Source: Ectothiorhodospiraceae bacterium BW-2
Lineage (GTDB): Bacteria; Pseudomonadota; Gammaproteobacteria; Thiohalomonadales; Thiohalomonadaceae
Length of the DNA stretch: 64,000 nucleotides
Assembly (NCBI GenBank): GCA_008375315.1
Contig: CP032507.1
Span: 3,000,071-3,064,070, forward strand
Reading direction: 5' to 3'
The notes under the pieces were generated by a model that searched no databases, had not been told where the DNA came from, and saw nothing but the letters and a program-made list of their open reading frames with translations. Below, piece by piece: positions 1 through 7,210 of the stretch (within the stretch, counting starts at the first letter, position 1; every line of letters starts with the position of its first letter). The position numbers and the translations under genes are program-made.

Positions 1-641
1 AGCCCTAACGCTCGCTGCTTGCGCAGGGTTAGAAACTGCTCATCGGAGAGAGTATTGAGCGCCTCCTCATTCACCGCATAGAGTCCGGTCAGATTACGGT
101 TCTGCGTCCCCTGCTTAAACTGTAGATTGAGGGGGCGTATTAGCTCTAGCTCCTGTAGCGTTTTGCAAAACTGTAGGGTTAACTGCTCCATCTGATGTAG
201 CTCGGTGAGAAATTTGCGTACATTCTCCAGCAGCGGGCTCTCTTGACCCTCGTTATCAAACAGCGGCTGCCCCTCACTCTCATTGACCAGCTCGCTCTCC
301 TCATCTAGGCAGATAGCATAGTTCTGCCCCTCAGCGCTGATCTCGGTCTGCGCTAACGAGAAGGGGTAGCGGCGCAAAATAGCCGGAATGTAGGGGGCGT
401 TCCAGACTCCCTGCTCATCTAAAAACAGATTCTGCTCCTGCTCTAGGCCAAAAATTGTTGCTAACCGATACTGCTCACCGGCCTGAATCAGCACCACAGG
501 GTAGGTGGTAGCGGCTTGGGGCAGTTCGTTCACCATCACGGTGGCGAGATTTAGCCCTTTGGCAAACTTGTAGTTAACTAACTGTTTTATTTTTGTTTTT
601 TTATGTTGTTCCGTCGAAATGGGCACGATTTTTTTAAACAT
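1..641 (-). CDS. SapC family protein, C-terminus cut by window edge
   Basis: Reading the minus strand from an ATG at 641 gives 213 codons with no stop before the window edge, so the C-terminus is missing. The start is supported by CAGGAG about 8 bases upstream. The protein begins MFKKIVPIS and contains stretches such as YPVVLIQAGEQY, YIPAILRRYPF and ENVRKFLTELH. These resemble the SapC family, named after a protein encoded beside a Campylobacter S-layer gene and common in marine and sulfur-oxidising proteobacteria. The biochemical role of the family is not established. No signal peptide or membrane segment is visible. It is divergent from pcnB. The family call rests on recalled motifs, so moderate confidence. 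Confidence 0.65.
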   Translation of the reverse strand, partial: MFKKIVPISTEQHKKTKIKQLVNYKFAKGLNLATVMVNELPQAATTYPVVLIQAGEQYRLATIFGLEQEQNLFLDEQGVWNAPYIPAILRRYPFSLAQTEISAEGQNYAICLDEESELVNESEGQPLFDNEGQESPLLENVRKFLTELHQMEQLTLQFCKTLQELELIRPLNLQFKQGTQNRNLTGLYAVNEEALNTLSDEQFLTLRKQRALG

Positions 642-782
642 GAATAGACTCCTGAAATGGCTGTATAGCGTATGTTAATAGGGACTCGAAGCAGTGCTAC
701 GGCCCCTATTTTACCCACTTAGCTAGAGTCAGGGCAATGGAGTTGATTTGCCGCCAGAGTTAATCATGCTATGATTTAAGCC

Positions 783-2129
783 ATGATTAGATGGATTAAA
801 CGCAAATTAGCGCTCTCCAGAGCCTCAGTGCTGCCTGTTGCTAGGCAGCCACAACGAGTGGCTGCAGCTCAGCTCAATATCGGCCTTGAGCAGATGGGAA
901 AAAGCAGTGTTAAGGTGATGCAGAAGTTACATCAGGCGGGCTTTGAGGTCTCGATGGTTGGTGGCGGGGTGAGAGATCTACTGCTTCGCCAACGGCCTAA
1001 AGATTTCGATATTGTGACGAACGCTAGACCGGAACAGGTGCGTTCCCTGTTTCGTAATAGTCGGTTAATAGGGCGCCGATTCCGCTTAGCCCATGTCTAT
1101 TTTGGCAACGATATCGTTGAAGTGGCGACCTATCGTGGCAGTGATGAGAGCGGTCAAAAACTTAATGATGAGGGGATGGTACTGCGTGACAATGTCTATG
1201 GCGATCTACAGAGTGATGCTTGGCGACGCGACTTTACGGTTAACGCCCTCTACTTTGAGTTCGCCTCGCAGAGTGTTATCGACTATACCGGCGGCCTAGA
1301 GGATCTGAATCAGCGCAAACTAGTGACGATCGGCGAGCCACTGCTGCGTTTTCGTGAAGATCCGGTGCGAATGATTCGGGCGGTCAGGTTTGCCGCGAAA
1401 CTAGATCTCCAGCCGGATAGGGCGATTGACGCGGCGATTGAGCAGTCGGGTGCCTTGCTGCAAGGAGTCTCACCCTCTCGACTATTCGATGAGGCGGCAA
1501 AACTGTTTCTTACCGGACACGGTGAAGCGAGCTTTCGGCTGCTACGAACCTATGAGCTACTCCCGCTCCTCTATCCCCACCTCAATGAGACTCTACTGAG
1601 CGAGCCGATAACGGCGCGTTTTATCAAAGTGGCGCTGCAAAATAGCGATCGGCGTGTCGCGGAGGGGAGACCGGTCACCCCCGCCTTTCTGCTAGCGGCG
1701 CTGCTATGGCCGCAGGTAAATCGACTCATCGAAGGGGGAGATAGCTCCAGCGGGCAATATCTACAGCAGCTACAACAGATCGGAGATGAGGTGCTGACAC
1801 AGCAGCAGAGATATACCGCCGGCCCTCGGCGCCACCTAATGATGGCACGCGATATTTGGGTGGTACAGCATCGGTTGATCTTAAAGCGGCAACCGGAGCG
1901 GACTTTGGCAAACCCCAGTTTTCGGGCCGCCTTCGATTTTCTGCAACTACGAGCGCTCGCCGGAGAGGAGGAACTACAGCCACTGGTCGAGTGGTGGGAG
2001 CAGTTTCAACTAGGTTCAGCGCCAGAGCGGCAGCAGATAGCTGTCGAGCCTTCTGATGAACGGCGTCGCCGTCGCCGTCGGCGCGGGCCGGGGCGAACCC
2101 TCACCGCACCACAACGCAGCGAGGCCTAG
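783..2129 (+). CDS. pcnB: Poly(A) polymerase I
   Basis: Adds 3' poly(A) tails to RNA and so promotes decay; a class II nucleotidyltransferase related to the CCA-adding enzymes. Visible motifs: VGGGVRDLL (59-67), DFDIVT (74-79, two metal-binding Asp), and RRDFTVNAL (148-156). The C-terminus (about 428-437) is a run of eight arginines before GPGR, matching the basic RNA-binding tail of the family. The length of 448 aa is normal. The ATG at 783 has no clear Shine-Dalgarno site and lies only seven bases after a TGCTATGAT extended -10-like element, so the mRNA may be leaderless or the true start may be slightly downstream. It heads a pcnB-folK-panB-panC cluster, a common gammaproteobacterial order. 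Confidence 0.95.
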   Translation: MIRWIKRKLALSRASVLPVARQPQRVAAAQLNIGLEQMGKSSVKVMQKLHQAGFEVSMVGGGVRDLLLRQRPKDFDIVTNARPEQVRSLFRNSRLIGRRFRLAHVYFGNDIVEVATYRGSDESGQKLNDEGMVLRDNVYGDLQSDAWRRDFTVNALYFEFASQSVIDYTGGLEDLNQRKLVTIGEPLLRFREDPVRMIRAVRFAAKLDLQPDRAIDAAIEQSGALLQGVSPSRLFDEAAKLFLTGHGEASFRLLRTYELLPLLYPHLNETLLSEPITARFIKVALQNSDRRVAEGRPVTPAFLLAALLWPQVNRLIEGGDSSSGQYLQQLQQIGDEVLTQQQRYTAGPRRHLMMARDIWVVQHRLILKRQPERTLANPSFRAAFDFLQLRALAGEEELQPLVEWWEQFQLGSAPERQQIAVEPSDERRRRRRRRGPGRTLTAPQRSEA

Positions 2130-2130
2130 G

Positions 2131-2616
2131 GTGGTGACGGTCTATATCGGTCTAGGCAGCAATCTACAGCAGCCGTTGCAACAGATAGAGCGGGCGCTTA
2201 AAGCGCTGTCACAGCTACCGCAGACTCGCCTTAAAGCCGTCTCGAACCGCTACCGTAGCGCCCCGTTAGGCAATATGGCGCAACCTGACTACCTTAATGC
2301 CGTGGCCAAGCTTGAGACCCTGCTAGAGCCGCAACCATTACTGCAGCAGCTACAGCAGCTTGAGCGGCAGCAGGGGCGACAGCCTAGCTGCGAGCGATGG
2401 CAGGCGCGGACGCTTGATCTCGACCTACTGCTCTATGGCAACTTAGAGCAGCAACAGCCGCAGCTAACGCTCCCCCATCCAGGTCTCACCGAACGACCCT
2501 TTGTCGCGATCCCACTGCTAGAGCTCGATCCCGATCTAACCCTACCTAACGGGGTGCGGCTAGATCACTATCCAGCTGCAGCCAAACAGAGTGAACTACT
2601 ATTGTGCCAAGATTGA
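2131..2616 (+). CDS. folK: 6-hydroxymethyl-7,8-dihydropterin pyrophosphokinase
   Basis: Transfers pyrophosphate from ATP to hydroxymethyl-dihydropterin in folate synthesis. I start it at GTG 2131, one base after the pcnB stop, because the family begins at the strand that reads TVYIGLGSNL here. GTG 2134 is equally possible. An in-frame ATG at 2056 would add 25 low-complexity residues inside pcnB and looks artefactual. The signature RTLDLDLLLYG is at about residues 93-103 and PHPGLTERPFV at 115-125. From 2131 the protein is 161 aa, close to the usual 159. The middle is glutamine-rich (LQQLQQLERQQGRQ). The 3' end overlaps panB by 13 bases, suggesting coupled translation. Confidence 0.93.
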   Translation: MVTVYIGLGSNLQQPLQQIERALKALSQLPQTRLKAVSNRYRSAPLGNMAQPDYLNAVAKLETLLEPQPLLQQLQQLERQQGRQPSCERWQARTLDLDLLLYGNLEQQQPQLTLPHPGLTERPFVAIPLLELDPDLTLPNGVRLDHYPAAAKQSELLLCQD

Positions 2617-3401
2617 CTTTAAGCCACTTTCGCCAGCTACATCAGCAGGGGGAGCGCTTTGCGACGCTCACCGCCTATGATGCGACCCTAGCCCGCCTGT
2701 TTGAACAGCAGGGGGTAGAGCTGCTATTAGTCGGCGACTCGCTCGGTATGGTCGTGCAAGGGGAGGAGAGTACCGTCGCGGTCTCGATGGAGGCGATGCT
2801 CTACCATACCCGCATGGTGGTTCGCAGTACCGAAACGGCGCTTGTGATGGCCGATATGCCGTTTATGAGCTACCGTCATCCACAACAGGCGCTCAAAAAT
2901 AGCGGGCGCTTACTAGCAGAGGGCGGCGCACAGCTAGTCAAATTAGAGCTGCACGCAGAACAGATCGACTTAGTGGCGACCCTCTCCAGAGCGGGGGTAC
3001 CGGTCTGTGCCCACCTCGGACTACTGCCACAGCAAGTGCATCAACTAGGGGGGTATCGGGTACAGGGTCAAAATGCAGAGCAGGCCGCAGCACTACTCGA
3101 CTCTGCCATAGCGTGTGAGCAGGCTGGTGCCTCAATGCTACTACTAGAGTGCGTATCGCAACAGGTGAGTCGCGCGGTATCAGAGCGGCTATCGATTCCA
3201 GTCATCGGCATCGGTGCGGGGCCGGCGTGCGCCTCTCAAGTACTCGTCTGTTACGATATGTTAGGCCTCACGCCAGGACGGCGGCCACGATTTGTCAAAA
3301 ACTATATGGAGGGGGCCAGTAGCATAGCCGATGCGATCACCCGCTATGTGACCGAGGTCAAACAGGGACAGTTTCCGGCACCGGAGCACTGTTTTGCATA
3401 G
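2604..3401 (+). CDS. panB: 3-methyl-2-oxobutanoate hydroxymethyltransferase
   Basis: First committed step of pantothenate synthesis: adds a hydroxymethyl group from methylene-tetrahydrofolate to alpha-ketoisovalerate, giving ketopantoate. The 265 aa match the family length (264 in E. coli). Motifs: LTAYDATLARLFE (22-34), LLVGDSLGMVVQG (41-53, metal-binding Asp), VCAHLGLLPQ and PVIGIGAG. The start is GTG at 2604 within the last codons of folK, and the 3' end overlaps panC. Its position next to folK is sensible because the enzyme uses a folate cofactor. A cytoplasmic enzyme with nothing unusual apart from the GTG start. Confidence 0.96.
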   Translation: MPRLTLSHFRQLHQQGERFATLTAYDATLARLFEQQGVELLLVGDSLGMVVQGEESTVAVSMEAMLYHTRMVVRSTETALVMADMPFMSYRHPQQALKNSGRLLAEGGAQLVKLELHAEQIDLVATLSRAGVPVCAHLGLLPQQVHQLGGYRVQGQNAEQAAALLDSAIACEQAGASMLLLECVSQQVSRAVSERLSIPVIGIGAGPACASQVLVCYDMLGLTPGRRPRFVKNYMEGASSIADAITRYVTEVKQGQFPAPEHCFA

Positions 3402-4251
3402 CGTGACCAGCATAACCGAGCTGCGCCAGCGGCTGCATAGGTGGCGAGCACAGCAGCAGAGCATCGCTCTAGTACCGACGCTAGGCAATCTCCACCAAGG
3501 GCATTTGGCGCTAGTAGAGCGGGCGCAGCAGCGTGCCGATCGAGTGGTTGTCTCTGTGTTTGTCAATCCACTACAGTTTGGGCATAACGATGATCTAGCC
3601 CGCTATCCACGGACACCACAGCAAGACGAGCAGCAGCTAAGGCAGGCGGGGGTCGATCTGCTATTTATGCCGACGACTGAGGAGATCTATCCGGCCGGAG
3701 CGCAAGCCGTGACCGTCGTGGAGGTGCCTGAACTATCCGATATCTTATGTGGTGCCCAACGACCGGGTCACTTTCGCGGCGTCGCGACGGTAGTGACCAA
3801 ACTGTTCAATATGGTGCAGCCCGACATAGCCCTCTTTGGCGAAAAGGATTGGCAGCAGCTAACCATTATTCGACGGTTAGTGGCTGATCTGAACCTCTCA
3901 GTTGAGATTATCGCTGTGCCGATAGTTCGTGATAGTGATGGCTTAGCCCTAAGCTCACGCAACAGCTACCTTAGCACGCGAGAACGGCAGCTCGCGCCAG
4001 AACTCTATCGCACCTTGCGCCTGATTGCCCACCGGCTATCCTTAGGGGAGGATAATCTGCTCGCACTGGAAGAGGAGGGGTTAAACCGACTGCGACAGGC
4101 CGGCTTTCAACCCGACTATGTGGCGATTCGCGCCGCCGAGAGCCTCGCTCTGCCGCAGTCGGTAGATAGGAAATTAGTTATTTTAGCAGCCGTTCGATTA
4201 GGGCAGACGCGCTTAATTGACAATCTGCTCTGGAACGCTATTTCGGTCTAG
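3394..4251 (+). CDS. panC: Pantoate--beta-alanine ligase
   Basis: Condenses pantoate with beta-alanine using ATP to make pantothenate. Nucleotidyltransferase-type motif VPTLGNLHQGH (28-38) carries the HxGH at 34-37; GEKDWQQL and LALSSRNSYL are the other conserved blocks. Length 285 aa, normal. I keep the TTG at 3394 because GGAG at 3383-3386 is seven bases upstream. An alternative GTG at 3403, just after the panB stop at 3401, would need a spacing of about sixteen. It follows panB with a few bases of overlap, and panD follows under what looks like its own promoter. Confidence 0.95.
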   Translation: MHSVTSITELRQRLHRWRAQQQSIALVPTLGNLHQGHLALVERAQQRADRVVVSVFVNPLQFGHNDDLARYPRTPQQDEQQLRQAGVDLLFMPTTEEIYPAGAQAVTVVEVPELSDILCGAQRPGHFRGVATVVTKLFNMVQPDIALFGEKDWQQLTIIRRLVADLNLSVEIIAVPIVRDSDGLALSSRNSYLSTRERQLAPELYRTLRLIAHRLSLGEDNLLALEEEGLNRLRQAGFQPDYVAIRAAESLALPQSVDRKLVILAAVRLGQTRLIDNLLWNAISV

Positions 4252-4261
4252 TGGCAACCCT

Positions 4262-4270
4262 TGTTATAAT
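4262..4270 (+). promoter_or_regulatory. Extended -10 promoter for panD
   Basis: TGTTATAAT matches the extended -10 consensus TGnTATAAT exactly. The -35 position (about 4242-4247, TTCGGT) is poor, as is usual for extended -10 promoters. It lies 42 bases upstream of the panD ATG, which would allow panD to be transcribed independently of pcnB-folK-panBC. Confidence 0.55.
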
Positions 4271-4311
4271 CCACGCCTTTATGAATAATCGGGAGCTATC
4301 CAATCTGAACC

Positions 4312-4692
4312 ATGATCACCATGATGTTAAAAGCCAAACTGCACCGAGTGCAGGTGACTCACGCTGAACTCGATTATGAGGGCTCTTGTGCGATTGACAG
4401 CTCCCTGCTGGAGTTAGCAGGGATCCGAGAGTATGAGCAGATTGAAATTTACAATGTGACCAATGGAGAGCGTTTTACCACCTACGCCATTAGTGCTGAA
4501 CCCCATTCGGGGACGATTTCGGTTAACGGTGCCGCCGCTCACAGAGCCCGCCCGGGCGATTTAGTGATTATTTGCGCCTATATCGGCCTTAACCATGAGG
4601 AGCTGCTGCGCCATAAGCCCAATTTAATCTATGTCGGTGACGGTAATCGGATCAAGCGCCGCGATCATACCATCGCCATGCAGGCTGCCTGA
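4312..4692 (+). CDS. panD: Aspartate 1-decarboxylase, pyruvoyl enzyme precursor
   Basis: Makes beta-alanine from aspartate for the PanC reaction. The proenzyme cleaves itself between Gly24 and Ser25 (YEGSCAID, 22-28) to create the pyruvoyl group; that motif is intact. The N-terminus [20 protein letters not shown] aligns with the E. coli start, and 126 aa is the same length. The lysine and tyrosine region ([13 protein letters not shown]) is also present. The last 69 bases overlap the 3' end of the convergent acyltransferase-like gene on the other strand. Because panD has its normal length, the overlap reflects an extension of the neighbour. Confidence 0.97.
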   Translation: MITMMLKAKLHRVQVTHAELDYEGSCAIDSSLLELAGIREYEQIEIYNVTNGERFTTYAISAEPHSGTISVNGAAAHRARPGDLVIICAYIGLNHEELLRHKPNLIYVGDGNRIKRRDHTIAMQAA

Positions 4693-5868
4693 TGGTTGAC
4701 CATGAAGCGCGAAGGGCGAGCGCTCCATTAACTCAGCACAGTAGCTCGCTACCGCCGTGCGTTCGTGGTTAGCCCAGCGCTCAATGGGGTAGAGAAACTG
4801 CTCGTTATTAATATAGTGGCTAGAGCGGGTCAATACCGGCATAAAGCCGCGTGCGAGTTTGTGCTCCCCTTGGGCACCTGGCTCAAAAAACTGTAACTGC
4901 TGCTCAATGGCATACTCAATACCACGATAGTAGCAGGTCTCGAAGTGGAGGGCGCTATGGTGCTCAATCGCCCCCCAGTGACGGCCATAGAGGCGCTCAT
5001 TATCGCGAAATAGCAGCGCTCCGGCGATCGGAGTGTGGTTGCGTTCAGCAAAGATAAGCACGACTTGAGAGCCGAGCGTGGCAGCTATTTCGGTAAAAAA
5101 ACCGAAATTGAGCGTCGCCAAGCTCCACTTTTCCTCAAACGTCTGTTGATAGAAGCGGCTAAAGTGGTGCCAGTCGGCCTCACAGCTCTCATGGCCATGG
5201 ACAATACGGAAACTGATATCGCTATTGGCCACTTTTTTGCGCTCCTGATGGATATTTTTGCGCTTTTTGTGGGTTAACTCCCCTAAAAAATGTTCAAAAT
5301 GGGTGTAATTGGCATTCTCCCAGTGGAACTGAATATCGCTACGAGCAAAGAAGTGTTGCCGCTGCCACAACTCGTGCTCCTCATCTTGTTGAAACAGCAG
5401 ATGGGCACTGGAGTAGTCTCCCTGTTGGAGTAGTTGGTGCAGTAGCTGTTCAAAGAGGGGCTGCACCTCAGCCAGTGGCAGCGAACTAATCACCCTCGGG
5501 CCAGTCACCGGCGTATAGGGGATAGCGCTAACCAATTTGGGATAGTAGCTGAGCCCCCGCTGGCCAAAAGCGTTAGCCCAAGCGTGATCAAACACCAGCT
5601 CGCCGTATGAGTTGTGCTTCTCGTATAGCGGCAGAGCGGCGACTAACTGCCTATCACGGTAGAGCGCTAGATGGCACGGTAGCCAGCCAAAATGTTCGCC
5701 GACGCAGTGGTTATGCTCTAGCGCTGCCAGAAATTGGTGCTGAATAAAGGGGTTACTACCACGAATAAGAGCATTCCAGCTCTGCTGGGGGATCTCATCA
5801 ATCGAACTGTGCAGCCGTAGCTCCAGTTTGGACTCTGCTGCCGTATTGAGGGGGGAGGTGGCGTACAT
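4624..5868 (-). CDS. GNAT-fold N-acyltransferase-like protein (DUF482/COG3146 type)
   Basis: A 414-aa protein resembling the DUF482 group of predicted N-acyltransferases, related in fold to FemAB/GNAT enzymes. Family-like blocks include [20 protein letters not shown] near 28-47, [32 protein letters not shown] and [17 protein letters not shown] near 350. The substrate is not known; a role in acylating amines or in envelope chemistry is only a guess. No membrane segment is visible. The start at 5868 has an AT-rich upstream sequence and no Shine-Dalgarno site. The C-terminal 23 residues lie opposite the end of panD and appear to be an extension beyond the usual family length, which I recall as about 380-390. 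Confidence 0.7.
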   Translation of the reverse strand: MYATSPLNTAAESKLELRLHSSIDEIPQQSWNALIRGSNPFIQHQFLAALEHNHCVGEHFGWLPCHLALYRDRQLVAALPLYEKHNSYGELVFDHAWANAFGQRGLSYYPKLVSAIPYTPVTGPRVISSLPLAEVQPLFEQLLHQLLQQGDYSSAHLLFQQDEEHELWQRQHFFARSDIQFHWENANYTHFEHFLGELTHKKRKNIHQERKKVANSDISFRIVHGHESCEADWHHFSRFYQQTFEEKWSLATLNFGFFTEIAATLGSQVVLIFAERNHTPIAGALLFRDNERLYGRHWGAIEHHSALHFETCYYRGIEYAIEQQLQFFEPGAQGEHKLARGFMPVLTRSSHYINNEQFLYPIERWANHERTAVASYCAELMERSPFALHGQPSGSLHGDGMIAALDPITVTDID

Positions 5869-5897
5869 TAAATATAAACAATAAATATCGACCTAAC

Positions 5898-5934
5898 GCC
5901 TCTGATAGCGATTCACTATTCACTTATCAGAGGC
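5898..5934. repeat. Perfect 10-bp inverted repeat between apbC and the acyltransferase gene
   Basis: GCCTCTGATA (5898-5907) and TATCAGAGGC (5925-5934) are exact complements around a 17-base spacer. It sits just after the apbC stop in the minus-strand direction, so it could be a transcript-end stem or mRNA-stabilising structure. The minus-strand sequence beyond it is AT-rich but has no clean T run, so it is not a textbook intrinsic terminator. Confidence 0.5.
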
Positions 5935-5953
5935 AGAGGCTGATAACTTCAAA

Positions 5954-7051
5954 TTAATCGTTAGAGATGACGATTTTGGGGAACTTAGCGCTATAATCCT
6001 TCGCCTGTTGCGACAATTTAGCGGCGGTGCGGCGGGCGATCTCTTTATAGATCTCCGTCACACGCCCGTTCGGATCGGCAATAACAGTCGGCTTGCCGCT
6101 GTCGGCCTCTTGCCGAATCTGAATATCGAGTGGCAGTGCGCCGAGGAAGTTGACATGATAGTCATCGGCCATCTTAGTCCCACCCCCCTGACCGAAAATA
6201 TGCTCCTCATGGCCACACTTAGAGCAGATATGGATACTCATATTTTCGACCACACCGAGGATCGGCACCTCGACCTTCTCGAACATTTTATAGGCCTTAC
6301 GGGCGTCGAGCAGGGCGATATCCTGCGGCGTGGTGACAATCACCGCACCACTGACAGGCACTTTTTGCGCTAGGGTTAACTGGGTATCGCCGGTACCGGG
6401 GGGGAGATCGATAACCAGATAATCGACCTCACGCCACTGAGTATCGTTCAATAGCTGCTCTAAGGCTTGAGTTACCATCGGGCCACGCCAGATCATGGGT
6501 GTATCCTCATCAATCAGATACCCTATCGACATCGACTGTAGGCCGTGGCTCATCACCGGCTCCATCGTCTGGCCATCGCTCGATTCGGGTTTGGCATCGG
6601 CAACACCCAACATCCTAGGTTGACTAGGGCCGTAGATATCGGCATCCAAAATGGCCACACTCGCCCCTTCGGCGGCTAAAGCTAAGGCCAAATTGACCGA
6701 AGTAGTCGATTTGCCCACCCCCCCTTTACCGGAGGCGACGGCAATAATATTCTTCACCCCTTTAATGTGTTTTACCCCTTTTTGCGCAGCGTGGGAGACG
6801 ATTGCGTTACTAATATCGATCTCGACACAACTGACCCCCTCGACAGCGCCCACACGCTGCTCCAAATCTTGCTTCAGCGTCTGCTGGTAGCCTTGTGAGG
6901 GGAAACCGAGCGCTACAGAAAAAGAGACCTTGCCATCAGCGGCGAGCTCCAGATGCTTAATGCAGCCGGCACTCATGAGATCCTTCTCCAGATAGGGGTC
7001 GATATACTGCTTGATTGCCGCTTCAACAGCCGCCTTTTCGATGTCGGACAT
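5954..7051 (-). CDS. apbC: Iron-sulfur cluster carrier ATPase, Mrp/NBP35 family
   Basis: Cytoplasmic P-loop ATPase that binds and transfers [4Fe-4S] clusters to apoproteins. An N-terminal MIP18/DUF59-like domain (about 1-90) is followed by the deviant Walker A motif GKGGVGKST at 108-116. The CxxC that bridges a cluster between two subunits is CSKC at 276-279, and VIDLPPGTGD forms the Walker B area. Length 365 aa, as in E. coli Mrp/ApbC. It often lies beside metG, as it nearly does here (metG starts 4 kb away on the other strand). Start ATG 7051; upstream TCAGGAATCTACT gives a Shine-Dalgarno AGGA. Confidence 0.95.
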   Translation of the reverse strand: MSDIEKAAVEAAIKQYIDPYLEKDLMSAGCIKHLELAADGKVSFSVALGFPSQGYQQTLKQDLEQRVGAVEGVSCVEIDISNAIVSHAAQKGVKHIKGVKNIIAVASGKGGVGKSTTSVNLALALAAEGASVAILDADIYGPSQPRMLGVADAKPESSDGQTMEPVMSHGLQSMSIGYLIDEDTPMIWRGPMVTQALEQLLNDTQWREVDYLVIDLPPGTGDTQLTLAQKVPVSGAVIVTTPQDIALLDARKAYKMFEKVEVPILGVVENMSIHICSKCGHEEHIFGQGGGTKMADDYHVNFLGALPLDIQIRQEADSGKPTVIADPNGRVTEIYKEIARRTAAKLSQQAKDYSAKFPKIVISND

Positions 7052-7151
7052 AGTAGATTCCTGAGGTTTTGTCTAGTTGAGTGAAACTGTCAATTGCTGT
7101 AGCCAGCAGAGAGTGACACCACCCGCCGCTACTGGCATGATAGGGCACTTA

Positions 7152-7166
7152 TTTGGTATGGTTAGC
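7152..7166 (+). repeat. 15-bp direct repeat, copy 1, upstream of PilZ-GGDEF-EAL gene
   Basis: TTTGGTATGGTTAGC occurs here, 45 bases before the ATG at 7211, and again identically at 10947-10961, 64 bases before the metG ATG. The internal TATGGT could serve as a -10 element, but no good -35 is seen at either place. It may be a shared regulatory site or a remnant of a duplication. Confidence 0.45.
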
Positions 7167-7210
7167 CACTTTTTCAACTTTTTTACACACTACCGGAGTG
7201 ATCTGCTGCG

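Noticed and set aside
2056-2130. Longer folK start at ATG 2056 overlapping pcnB
   Set aside because: The added 25 residues are arginine/glycine/proline-rich out-of-frame pcnB tail; the FolK fold begins at TVYIGLGSNL.
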